Source of the DNA: an uncultured archaeon
GTDB lineage: Archaea; Halobacteriota; Methanosarcinia; Methanosarcinales; Methanoperedenaceae
DNA length: 64,000 nt
NCBI GenBank assembly: GCA_902386135.1
Contig: CABMIB010000053.1
Span: 1-64,000 of the forward strand
Direction of reading: 5' to 3'
Shown here: piece after piece, positions 49,291 through 57,894 of the stretch
How positions within the stretch are numbered: position 1 is the first letter of the stretch
How the letters are laid out: every line of letters starts with the position of its first letter
The notes under the pieces: generated by a model
Database searches by the model: none
What the model was told of the DNA's origin: nothing
The model's input: the letters and a program-made list of their open reading frames with translations, nothing else
Translations under genes and position numbers: made by a program

Positions 49291-49856
49291 GTTCTCCATA
49301 AGATAAGTTTGACATCGACAACGTTGTAAAGGTTGGTTGAAGGATCAATATCCTTTATTGGATTACCGGGATTATTTGAGTCAGTGTTTTGCAGCACGAT
49401 TTTCCTTGAGACCACCACTGCGCTGAATGAAGGATCGCCATTGTATATCATATTCCGGCTGACTGGCGTGCCATTATCAAGAAAAGTAATCGCTACATTA
49501 TGGGCAATGCCCTGCCTGGCCAAGGTTGTAACCAGGATCGCAGCCAGACTGCTGTTGGTGAGAGGACTTGTACCGCCTTTTATTATGTAAGCAGAGCCGT
49601 TCCAGATATATTCATTGCCATCCCACTGCAATATGCTATTTTTAAGCGCGGAGTTGTATCCGGGTTCTGCATAATCCATCATATTCAGGACATCCTGTCC
49701 TAATGTACGAAGCTCGTATTCCACATGCAAACTTGAAGTTGATGAGGTCAGGGGCGTCATGGATGTTGCATCTATTGCATAAACTATGACCAGAAGCAAG
49801 ATAGTTGCTGCCGCCACGCCCTCAAGGGTATGCAGCTGTCCTTTTTCGTCGAACAT
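49287..49856 (-). CDS. Pilin-like protein B (leftward cluster)
   Basis: About 189 residues from the ATG that overlaps the A stop (TAATG). MFDEKGQLHTLEGVAAATIL LLVIVYAIDATSMTPLTSST is leader, helix and the conserved MTPLTSS segment, which B' has as APMTPNTSS. Further shared features are ELRTLGQDVLNMMDY, FSAVVVSRKIVLQN and LYNVVDVKLILWR (B': FYNIVDVRLTLWR). The C-terminal VxLxLWR is a strong family mark. It is coupled to genes A and C. Confidence 0.8.
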   Translation of the reverse strand: MFDEKGQLHTLEGVAAATILLLVIVYAIDATSMTPLTSSTSSLHVEYELRTLGQDVLNMMDYAEPGYNSALKNSILQWDGNEYIWNGSAYIIKGGTSPLTNSSLAAILVTTLARQGIAHNVAITFLDNGTPVSRNMIYNGDPSFSAVVVSRKIVLQNTDSNNPGNPIKDIDPSTNLYNVVDVKLILWRT

Positions 49857-50335
49857 TACCACACCCTCACTGAAAGGATAGCATAGGTCTGGTTGCCGTT
49901 AGTAGAATTTACAATCAGCACTGCGCGTCTGGTTTGGCCTATATCTGTATTTTCAGGAAGTGAACGGCCCCCCTGAATTATGAGCTTGTTGGATGTGAGA
50001 TTTACAACAGATACGTTTAAGTCAAATGCTGCTGTTTTTGTGGCAAAAAGACCGGTATCGTTAAGTGCATCAGTCTCATTATTTTTTAGTTCACTGAAAA
50101 AATCAGATAATTTTCTTTCATCAATAACATTCGCCGCTCTTATATTATCGGCAACGAGCAGGCGTTCTACAAGTATTGTACTTGCCCTGTCGGCAGCCAG
50201 TGTAACATCATCAGAGCCTGACTGGAAAGGTGCGAATAGCCCGTACATGAACTGGAATACAAAAGCAACCGCCAGTAGAAAGATGCTCATACCGGCAACA
50301 TAGTCTATGGTCATCTGTGCTCCTTCGCCTTTCAC
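49856..50335 (-). CDS. Pilin-like protein A (leftward cluster, first gene)
   Basis: 159 residues from a GTG start: MKGEGAQMTIDYVAGMSIFL LAVAFVFQFMYGLFAPFQSG is leader, helix and the conserved PFQ-S-D segment (A': LLLPFQFNSDEV). Shared features with A' are LAADRASTILVERL, SVVNLTSNKLIIQG, the DIGQTRRAVLIVNS strand and a terminal LxVRVW / LQVKVW. It is the first gene of a coupled A-B-C-D series. Confidence 0.8.
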   Translation of the reverse strand: MKGEGAQMTIDYVAGMSIFLLAVAFVFQFMYGLFAPFQSGSDDVTLAADRASTILVERLLVADNIRAANVIDERKLSDFFSELKNNETDALNDTGLFATKTAAFDLNVSVVNLTSNKLIIQGGRSLPENTDIGQTRRAVLIVNSTNGNQTYAILSVRVW

Positions 50336-50501
50336 ACGTTTAATTTAGTTCTTAAACATATTAAGACTTACTAATAAACGGTTTCCATATAGATGATAAT
50401 TGAGTTGTAATCCTCTTAAACTCGTTTATTGCTCCTGTTTGCCTTTTTTTCAAAAAACCCCCGCAAATAGCTTGGGCTGCGGTCGCTCAATGGAAAGTAT
50501 A

Positions 50502-51065
50502 TTAAATCTTCCACGTACCGTCAGCTTGCTGAGTAAGCACCAACTCCTCTTCACCCGACACTCTTTTTATCAGGATAGACAGAATACCTTTAGACGGGTC
50601 GCTTTCTGCAGGTTCAAGCGCGAATACATACGGTTTATCACTATCTCTATAATTTAATAGAAGCTTTTCAATTATCTGCGCTTTGCTGTAGCCTTTTGTT
50701 GCCCAGTAGTCTTTATTTCCCTGCGACATTAGAATATCGAGCGCTTGCTCATCTCTGTTCGCGAGCGTCTCGATAACTGCCAGTGTCACCTCTTTTGGGT
50801 CAGAAAGGTTATAGAACAGGTTTTTATGCTCCGAATCCCACTTTACTTTACCGGGAACTACATAAGGCACGTTCCCTTCGGACGTATTGATGATTATCAC
50901 TTCAACAGGGACCGAGTACTCACTTTGTACGCTTTGTACAAGTCGCGGATATGAAGACCTGTCACCAAAATAGTACAGCGCTGCCGTCCCCGCGGCAACC
51001 AATGCAACCAGAACTCCGATGATGAGCATCACAGTAAAGATTATCTTGCTGGCCGGTTTACTCAT
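50502..51065 (-). CDS. Membrane-anchored protein between the two clusters
   Basis: A 187-residue protein with a single N-terminal membrane helix (IIFTVMLIIGVLVALVAAGTAALYYF) and an outer domain containing VPVEVIIINTSEGNVPYVVP, AVIETLANRDEQALDILMSQ, KGYSKAQIIEKLLLNYRD and a strand-rich end (EEELVLTQQADGTWKI). The helical middle and WKI-type end resemble DUF4878-like small exported domains. It occurs once, at the symmetry centre of the duplicated clusters, and shares a 103-bp divergent promoter region with A'. It could serve both sets. Confidence 0.65.
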   Translation of the reverse strand: MSKPASKIIFTVMLIIGVLVALVAAGTAALYYFGDRSSYPRLVQSVQSEYSVPVEVIIINTSEGNVPYVVPGKVKWDSEHKNLFYNLSDPKEVTLAVIETLANRDEQALDILMSQGNKDYWATKGYSKAQIIEKLLLNYRDSDKPYVFALEPAESDPSKGILSILIKRVSGEEELVLTQQADGTWKI

Positions 51066-51168
51066 GATTATTTATAACATGTATTATATTAGACTGTTAT
51101 ATATTTTATGGTGAAACATAGGATATCTGCGTAATCTTTAATACTTCATAGAGTTAACTATCATCACT

Positions 51169-51681
51169 ATGAGTATCATAAAAAAAATGCAGGAAGATGC
51201 AGGGCAGGTGAGTCTGGACTACATAGTCGGAATTACGACATTCATACTTGCATTTGTTTTTCTTTATAATATTCTAAGCAGTCTGCTTCTCCCGTTCCAG
51301 TTTAATTCTGATGAGGTCAAACCACTGGCAGATAGAGCAGCTGCGATACTCGTAGAGAGCACCGATGGGCTTGCAGCCAGTGCAACAAGTCCGAACATCA
51401 TCGACAAAACAAAGATAGTACAACTCAATACGGATCTGAACAGCCCTTCAACATACGACGATAAACGGGCTGAACTGGGTCTTGTGAATGGCAACTTAAA
51501 ATACAATTTGAATGTTTCTTTACGCTATTTTAATAACAGTCTATACCCTAATTCATCAAACCCGCTTATGTTAGGCGGGTCAATACCCGATGAAAAGACC
51601 AATGTGGGGCAAACAATACGCATGGTGTATCTTTCGCAGGATTCTAAACAGTTGATGCTTCAGGTAAAGGTGTGGATATGA
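51169..51681 (+). CDS. Pilin-like protein A' (rightward cluster, first gene)
   Basis: A 170-residue protein: MSIIKKMQEDAGQVSLDYIV, GITTFILAFVFLYNILSSLL as leader and helix, then PFQFNSDEVKPLADRAAAIL and TNVGQTIRMVYLSQDSKQLM with terminal KVWI. It is the paralogue of protein A with the same length and motif order. It overlaps B' by ATGA. TTTAATACTTC upstream is the nearest TATA candidate. Confidence 0.8.
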   Translation: MSIIKKMQEDAGQVSLDYIVGITTFILAFVFLYNILSSLLLPFQFNSDEVKPLADRAAAILVESTDGLAASATSPNIIDKTKIVQLNTDLNSPSTYDDKRAELGLVNGNLKYNLNVSLRYFNNSLYPNSSNPLMLGGSIPDEKTNVGQTIRMVYLSQDSKQLMLQVKVWI

Positions 51682-52232
51682 TGCGGAATGAGAACGCCCA
51701 ACTGTACACGATCGAAGGAATCGCCTCTGCCATGTTGTTAATAGTGGTTGTCATTTTCGTGGTAAGGGCTGCACCGATGACGCCCAACACATCCTCTTCC
51801 GCACACCAGTATCTGGAGGCGCAACTTGAGACGCAGGGACAGGACCTGCTTACGATTCTTGATTACGTACCTGATGGCAGCCTTAATTCTCCGCTCAAGC
51901 AGGCTATAATAGACTGGACCGGTGTGCAGTTCGAGGGACAATCCCCGGTGCGTCCGCAATCTGTAAACTATACAGCTAATGTATTGAATGAGGCACTGGC
52001 TGATGCCGGGATTGTTTATAATCTTGAGCTTTCTGTTGATACGCCTTCAGGCATTGCTACATATGGGGTTCTCTGGAACGGAAAACCTTCAGACAATGCA
52101 GTCACAGTTTCCAGAAAAGTTGTTCTTCACGATGATGATGCTGTTGTGGCAACCGACAAGATCCAGGATATGGACCCCACAACTGAATTTTACAACATTG
52201 TAGATGTGAGGCTGACATTATGGCGGATGTAA
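51678..52232 (+). CDS. Pilin-like protein B' (rightward cluster)
   Basis: About 184 residues: MMRNENAQLYTIEGIASAML, LIVVVIFVVRAAPMTPNTSS is leader, helix and the MTPxTSS mark. LETQGQDLLTILDYVPDGSL, NAVTVSRKVVLHD and the terminal NIVDVRLTLWRM match protein B closely. It is coupled to A' (ATGA) and overlaps the start of C' by 13 nt. Confidence 0.8.
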   Translation: MMRNENAQLYTIEGIASAMLLIVVVIFVVRAAPMTPNTSSSAHQYLEAQLETQGQDLLTILDYVPDGSLNSPLKQAIIDWTGVQFEGQSPVRPQSVNYTANVLNEALADAGIVYNLELSVDTPSGIATYGVLWNGKPSDNAVTVSRKVVLHDDDAVVATDKIQDMDPTTEFYNIVDVRLTLWRM

Positions 52233-53902
52233 TATCCAACGATGACGGACAACTCATGCTGCTGACCGTGTTTTTAATAGCTGTCGGAGTTGTAAGCTTC
52301 ACAACGCTTCTTAACAATATGGTTTTCTCGGCCAATATGCCGTCAACGGGGCTTGATGCATCAAAGCCGGATATCAGGGATTTAAGATCGCTCACAGAAT
52401 CCGAGATACAAAAAGCTGTATATTACTCCAACACCACCGTGGAAGATCCTACGAACGAGACGCAGGTGAAAAATTATTTTTTCAATTATACGAAAGCTTT
52501 TAATGATACGATCAAAAAGGCATACTCGGTACGCGGCGCATCTGTGGAGGTCATTCTGAACAATGTAACATTCAATAAAACATCAAACAATCTCAGTGTA
52601 CTGGGATATTTTGTTGACCGAAGAAACCATACCTTCCCCGTCGGCTCTCTGGTAATACCCATGGATGGCAACCAGACGAATATTATGAAGGTGTACGGGC
52701 TCATATACAAGACCGTAGATGGCTCAGGCACTTCCGGGCTGAACAGTACATCTATTCCGGTCTGGAACATCCTGCAGAATCCTGTTAACAGTTCCGTACC
52801 CGACTTTTACAGTATAATGTACACTAATAGTACCACAGGCGATGGAACCGTGCAGAACAGAAGATACTCAGGCGGTCCTTTCATAATTGACGCAAGTGAT
52901 CTCAATGATACGAAAAGGCAGATGATACTGGCGGAGGCTGCAAACAAGAGCATCACAGTTCATGAGCTTAAAAGCGAATTCTATTACACCCAGTGCGTGA
53001 AGATGGTTGCTCCACCAAGGGTTGCGGTTTACCCGGAAGGTGATTCTAATACGCGGAACGTAATGGAGCCTTATTATAGAGATAGTGAAGTACCCTATAC
53101 TGAACTTGATCAAAATGATATATTGAACGGGAATCTTACAAAATATGATATACTTACAATCCCCCATCATGATATGACCTCCGAAGATCCCAGCGTAATA
53201 GTTGATATCGTTGGCTGGGTAGCTAATGGCGGTATTTTACATGCAGAGTGTATGGCTATCGATACAATGGACGAAGCTGTAGAGACCAATGCCGGGGCGG
53301 CTAAGCCGTGGTACGGGTTCATAGGGATAAATGGTACCGGTAACGATTTACCACTCAGCGCTACGTATCTCAAGCTTTTAGATAATGCCACCAACGGCTC
53401 ATTCTTTAACAATTCGCCACCAATGCCGCTTCCCGGGCTTGCAAACCCGGGAGCGCCTTACAGCCCGCTCACTCAGTCAAGTAATACGAGCGGGATTTTC
53501 GGACCCGAAAATGGAGCAACAGAATCTTTTTCCCTGCGCCGTAATCCAAGCGACGTAAATCCTGCTACCAACATACTCGGATACGCTTCCTGGGGAAACG
53601 GGACATTAGCCTATAGCGATTATTATGTAGATAGTCATGGTCATGGAGGACATGACCATATCTATAAGCCGCAATTGATATACGTGGAAGCACCTTATGA
53701 TAACGGGCTTGTGGTGTATATTGGGGGGCATAACCTGACCGAGCGTACGGGTAATGCAGAGAGGCTTATATTTGAATCGTTCTTCGCAGCTTCCATGAAG
53801 CAGGAGGCTGTTACCGTTGTTTCGGCTGAGAACTTAAATGTTACAATAAAATACGACAATGGTAAAGTTAAATACCAGGATACTTTTCTAATAAATATAT
53901 GA
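52220..53902 (+). CDS. Pilin-like protein C' fused to a ThuA/glutamine-amidotransferase-like domain
   Basis: A 560-residue protein. Residues 1-40 are the C-type leader and helix (DDGQLMLLTVFLIAVGVVSFTTLLNNMVFS), and 45-250 are outer domain and linker. Residues about 264-528 form a Rossmann-like domain with PPRVAVYPEGDSNTRNVMEP, LTKYDILTIPHHDMT, IVGWVANGGILHAECMAID and LIYVEAPYDNGLVVYIGGHN. This order fits the ThuA/class I amidotransferase-like fold, with His341-Ala-Glu-Cys344 at the elbow position. A histidine-rich loop (SHGHGGHDH, 472-480) could bind metal. Protein C of the other cluster has no such domain. Confidence 0.75.
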   Translation: MADVISNDDGQLMLLTVFLIAVGVVSFTTLLNNMVFSANMPSTGLDASKPDIRDLRSLTESEIQKAVYYSNTTVEDPTNETQVKNYFFNYTKAFNDTIKKAYSVRGASVEVILNNVTFNKTSNNLSVLGYFVDRRNHTFPVGSLVIPMDGNQTNIMKVYGLIYKTVDGSGTSGLNSTSIPVWNILQNPVNSSVPDFYSIMYTNSTTGDGTVQNRRYSGGPFIIDASDLNDTKRQMILAEAANKSITVHELKSEFYYTQCVKMVAPPRVAVYPEGDSNTRNVMEPYYRDSEVPYTELDQNDILNGNLTKYDILTIPHHDMTSEDPSVIVDIVGWVANGGILHAECMAIDTMDEAVETNAGAAKPWYGFIGINGTGNDLPLSATYLKLLDNATNGSFFNNSPPMPLPGLANPGAPYSPLTQSSNTSGIFGPENGATESFSLRRNPSDVNPATNILGYASWGNGTLAYSDYYVDSHGHGGHDHIYKPQLIYVEAPYDNGLVVYIGGHNLTERTGNAERLIFESFFAASMKQEAVTVVSAENLNVTIKYDNGKVKYQDTFLINI

Positions 53903-53912
53903 GGTGTTAATC

Positions 53913-55721
53913 TTGATAACAAAAAGGATAGTTTCGGATGAGTCAGGTCTTACCGTGGCAATCGAGACGATCCTGCTGTTCAGTATTTCTGTTATTTTTC
54001 TGGGAATGATATTCCTGTCGTTCCAGGGTTTGACCAAGAGTCAGGGTATGGTCTTGATGCAGGAAGAATTCCTGTCGATCGGTCAAAATATCGCTAAAAG
54101 GATGTCTGATATGACCATGGAAGCCAAGGCAAGTTTTGCAACAGGATCAAACATTACAATCAAATCTGAATTCTCGATGCCTACAAAAATAGCTGATAAC
54201 ACATACACGGTTAAGCTATTGAAAGGTAATATCCTGGTTGAATCAACGAGCGGTCCGTACGTGAGCGTCGAGGTACCCCTGAGTACGGGCATAATTGTGG
54301 CAGAAAACAGTACTATTTACAGTTTTGATGAAACGCACAGCCTGGAATATGATTCTAAGAGCGGTGCAATGTTTTTCACAAACGGAGGCGTGACGCCCCC
54401 GCCAGACTACATCAGCCCGACCATCGATATTATTTCCCCGCCTGAAGGCACCAATCTCAGCGGTAACGCGCTGATAAATGTCAGTGTGTGGGACAATGTT
54501 TTCGTGACTCGTGTGGATTATTATGTAGATGGAACTTACACATATACTGCAGGTTCTGACTACAACTGGTCGTGGAATACAAAAACAATGCTTGACGGCA
54601 ACTATACAGTGACAGCAGTTGCATATGATGCTGCAGGGAATTCAAAACCCGCCTCACGCTATTACAATATATCCAACACAGAGACAGACCCCCCAGTAAT
54701 TACCGTGATCTCCCCGCTGGATCTTTCAACCACCGATTTTCGTAAACCCACGATAGCAGCGCAGATTAGTGATGATATAGGGATAAATTTTTCCTCAATT
54801 ATATTATTAGTCGATGGCGTAAATAAGATTGCTAATGCCACATTTTACAACGTCAGTTCCAAGCTCACCACAATTAAGTATACCCCCACAGCAGATATGG
54901 CTGTAACAAACCATTTCGTGAATGTCACTGCAGGTGACATAGATACCCAAAAACACCAGACCCCGGAAAACTGGTCATTCAATATAATCCCGATAACAGA
55001 TACAGATAATCCTTCAACAACCATTCTATATCCGGTTTTAACTACATCACTCTCACCGGGTTCTCCCATACAGGTAACGTACACCGCATCGGACGGCACT
55101 TCGGGTCTGGATAACCTAACCGTCAACGTTACGTGCGGTGATGGGAATAAATCCCTACACACCGAGACTATTTCTATATACCCCACTGTGGTATACAGCT
55201 TAACTCCCGCAGAGACGTATTCTTTCAGCGACTTATACGTGGGTGGCAAGAACTACACATATAAGATTACCGCGTATGATAGGAAAGGAAACTCTGCATT
55301 TGCCATCTTGGGACCGCTAAATGTAACGCTTCCAGGCCAGGCGAGTGAACTTGAGGTTAATACAAGCGGAAAAACACTGTCTGGCAATACAGACCTGAAT
55401 AATATCATGCTCAGGGATAACATTTCTGACAGCGTTTATCCCACCATAACCAAAATAACTGTCTCATGGACTCCCAACTCAAGTGAAAAGATTCAGAGGG
55501 TGTGGTTTAACGGAAACACCAAATGGAAAAGCACCGGTGGCTACGTTCCAAGCGGTGCACAGCTTTCCGGAACACAATTAACGTTAGGCTCCCAATACAT
55601 AGTCCCTGGCTCATCTATTCCTTTGGAGTTATCTTTCACTAGCAGTGTATTAGGCAAGGCTTTCACTATTGTGTTCCTGATGAGCGACAGCACTACGAGG
55701 ACTGTTACATTTAGCACATAA
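53913..55721 (+). CDS. Pilin-like protein D' with Ig-like domains
   Basis: About 602 residues; TTG 53913 is chosen because GAGGTG lies 6 nt upstream (GTG 53904 is the alternative). The N-terminus TKRIVSDESGLTVAIETILL with FSISVIFLGMIFLSF is the D-type leader and helix, followed by the D-like domain (KSEFSMPTKIADNTYTVKLL). The remaining ~440 residues contain at least three Ig-like units (PTIDIISPPEGTNLSGNALI, PPVITVISPLDLSTTDFRKP, PSTTILYPVLTTSLSPGSPI) and a final beta domain. It is a long stalk-like version of the 158-residue protein D, suited to reaching away from the membrane. Confidence 0.8.
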   Translation: MITKRIVSDESGLTVAIETILLFSISVIFLGMIFLSFQGLTKSQGMVLMQEEFLSIGQNIAKRMSDMTMEAKASFATGSNITIKSEFSMPTKIADNTYTVKLLKGNILVESTSGPYVSVEVPLSTGIIVAENSTIYSFDETHSLEYDSKSGAMFFTNGGVTPPPDYISPTIDIISPPEGTNLSGNALINVSVWDNVFVTRVDYYVDGTYTYTAGSDYNWSWNTKTMLDGNYTVTAVAYDAAGNSKPASRYYNISNTETDPPVITVISPLDLSTTDFRKPTIAAQISDDIGINFSSIILLVDGVNKIANATFYNVSSKLTTIKYTPTADMAVTNHFVNVTAGDIDTQKHQTPENWSFNIIPITDTDNPSTTILYPVLTTSLSPGSPIQVTYTASDGTSGLDNLTVNVTCGDGNKSLHTETISIYPTVVYSLTPAETYSFSDLYVGGKNYTYKITAYDRKGNSAFAILGPLNVTLPGQASELEVNTSGKTLSGNTDLNNIMLRDNISDSVYPTITKITVSWTPNSSEKIQRVWFNGNTKWKSTGGYVPSGAQLSGTQLTLGSQYIVPGSSIPLELSFTSSVLGKAFTIVFLMSDSTTRTVTFST

Positions 55722-55729
55722 GAGGATTC

Positions 55730-56449
55730 ATGAAAAATTTTATAAATTCAGATAGTGCAGTTTCCGAGTCGATAAGCTTCGTATTGACTCTTGGGATTGT
55801 GATCATTTCAAGCGCCCTGGTTTATTTTGCAGGTGCGCCAATGCTTGATAAATCTGAAAAAAACACACATTTTCAGGAGATGGAGAACAGTTTTTCCTTT
55901 TTAGCTGAAAACATTGATAAAGTGGGCTCCGACAGGGCGCCTATCAGGACAACAGAACTGAAAATAAAGGGAGGTTCCATGACCATAGCCCATGATAGCA
56001 CAATCACTGTAGGCGACTTTACGTACGAGCTCGGCTCCGTAGAATATATATACGAAGGTAAAACGATTGCATACGAGGACGGGGGCATATGGACAAAATA
56101 CCCGGATGGAGCCGTTGTAATGGTATCAAGACCTTCTTTTTCTACCGGGAACGTTACCACTATACCTGCTCTGGAATTAGTAGGTGATTACTGGGTAAGC
56201 GGGGAAGGGATTGTGAGAATCAATGCAAAGACCCTTTCGTCTTCATTGTATTCTATCGATGCTGATAATGGCAGTGTATCTGTGGTGATAAACAGCAGTT
56301 ACTACAAAGGATGGGCTGAATACCTGAATGATATCGGCGCAAAAAACGTAACGACCGATGATGCGAGCACCACTGTATCATCGAACTTTACCACAGATGT
56401 AGTGAACGTAGACAATAACCAGATAATAACCCAAATACTGGAAGGCTAA
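55730..56449 (+). CDS. Pilin-like protein E' (rightward cluster)
   Basis: 239 residues: MKNFINSDSAVSESISFVLT, LGIVIISSALVYFAGAP is leader and helix; TELKIKGGSMTIAHDSTITV, YEGKTIAYEDGGIWTKYPDG and SSYYKGWAEYLNDIGA are the same core motifs as in E and F. Ribosome-binding site GAGGA, 8 bp after D'. It is followed by F' with a 1-nt gap. Confidence 0.8.
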   Translation: MKNFINSDSAVSESISFVLTLGIVIISSALVYFAGAPMLDKSEKNTHFQEMENSFSFLAENIDKVGSDRAPIRTTELKIKGGSMTIAHDSTITVGDFTYELGSVEYIYEGKTIAYEDGGIWTKYPDGAVVMVSRPSFSTGNVTTIPALELVGDYWVSGEGIVRINAKTLSSSLYSIDADNGSVSVVINSSYYKGWAEYLNDIGAKNVTTDDASTTVSSNFTTDVVNVDNNQIITQILEG

Positions 56450-56450
56450 A

Positions 56451-57821
56451 ATGAGCTCTCAGGAAATCAAATTCATAAAATCCGAAGATGCAGTCTCAGA
56501 GACTGTGGGCTATTCATTCATTCTCGGTATCGTGATAATTGCGATCGGTGTCATGACAGTCGTTGCATACCCCATCCTGTTGAACATACAGGATACTGCT
56601 TTCATGGAGGCCGAGTCCGAAGCGCTCACTATGTTGAATGGAAGGATCAACATGGTGGCCCTTGGAGCAACACCCTCCCAGGTCACACGCATGGACCTTA
56701 ATGGCGGGATTATGAACGTTAGTACTACCGGCAACCGGCTGAGTATAATCGTGGCTAATGAGACCGGTTATCAGGTTGAAATATTCAATAAATCACTTGG
56801 CAAGGTTGAGTATGCCGTGAACGATAACATAATTGCATTTGAGAACGGCGGAATGTTCAGGAAGTATCCGGACGGGGATCCGGTGATGATAGCGCCTCCC
56901 GAGTTCCATTACAATGGTGAAACGCTGACATTTCCGATTCTAAGAATCGACAATGCAGCCTCTGCGGGAGGTAAAGGAGTTATTAACATCTATTCAACAT
57001 CAGCAGATCCGCCCAGCAGGGTCTACCCGAATGTGACATCAAACTTTTTTATAAACCCTCTTGTAGGTAAGCAGATAAAAATCAGGTTAAAGAGTGATTA
57101 CTATAAGGCATGGGCGAAGTACATAGAGGAGAGGACCGAAGTTGTCCCGCTTGCTGACGATATAAACCATGAGGTTCTGATAGCATTTAACTCAAAGCCG
57201 TCTAGTGAGCCCGCAAATCTTACGGTACCAATAGAGATAATCGGGATAGATACAACGAATAGCACACCGCTTAACCAATTTATGTTTAATCTCTCGGTTG
57301 TGGATAGCAGTTTTCATATGGTTCTGCGTGCTCCTACACAGACTTCAAATGACCTCGTGATAGAAATGCAAAAAAGTGGAGGTATGGGATCTGCAGGCGT
57401 GACTATCTGGGTAACGTATAATAAAGGAGGCTATAATGAGAGCTGGAAGACAGATACATTAGCATTAATTAATGGAAGTATTACATCAATAGACCTACTC
57501 AATTCAAGCGCATTATCGTCTTATGATTCAAATAGTGCTTCCGGTACGTGGATTAACGAGAGCTATCCATACAATAATACATATATAAAATCAGGACTCA
57601 ATGGTCCCGTACCTCTTGACGTGATAATGCAGCACTATATAAAACTGGTAAGCACCTCAGGTACCTTTTCCCTGTATCCCGGAACGAAATCCGGGGATCC
57701 GGCATGGCCAAAGGGCTTTGATGCTAATGGTTCAGAGCTAACACTTGACTATGATATCATCCCTCCGACCATCAGCTACATGCAAATCGTGGATCATAGT
57801 GTAAATGTTAGCATTTATTAA
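56451..57821 (+). CDS. Pilin-like protein F' (rightward cluster, last gene)
   Basis: 456 residues: FIKSEDAVSETVGYSFILGI, VIIAIGVMTVVAYPIL is leader and helix. MDLNGGIMNVSTTGNRL, NDNIIAFENGGMFRKYPDGD, APPEFHYNGETLTFPILRID and KSDYYKAWAKYIEERTEVVP parallel protein F over its full length, including the C-terminal region with HYIKLVSTSGTFSLYPG against F's HYLWIMAQSGDFFFNKC. The F/F' pairing is therefore clear. No further gene of the cluster follows. Confidence 0.8.
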   Translation: MSSQEIKFIKSEDAVSETVGYSFILGIVIIAIGVMTVVAYPILLNIQDTAFMEAESEALTMLNGRINMVALGATPSQVTRMDLNGGIMNVSTTGNRLSIIVANETGYQVEIFNKSLGKVEYAVNDNIIAFENGGMFRKYPDGDPVMIAPPEFHYNGETLTFPILRIDNAASAGGKGVINIYSTSADPPSRVYPNVTSNFFINPLVGKQIKIRLKSDYYKAWAKYIEERTEVVPLADDINHEVLIAFNSKPSSEPANLTVPIEIIGIDTTNSTPLNQFMFNLSVVDSSFHMVLRAPTQTSNDLVIEMQKSGGMGSAGVTIWVTYNKGGYNESWKTDTLALINGSITSIDLLNSSALSSYDSNSASGTWINESYPYNNTYIKSGLNGPVPLDVIMQHYIKLVSTSGTFSLYPGTKSGDPAWPKGFDANGSELTLDYDIIPPTISYMQIVDHSVNVSIY

Positions 57822-57894
57822 CGGGCCGTGGGACTGAATTAGGTGGGGGGGTACAAGTTTAACAAATCATTCTCTGGCAGAGCAGGAACTTTTG

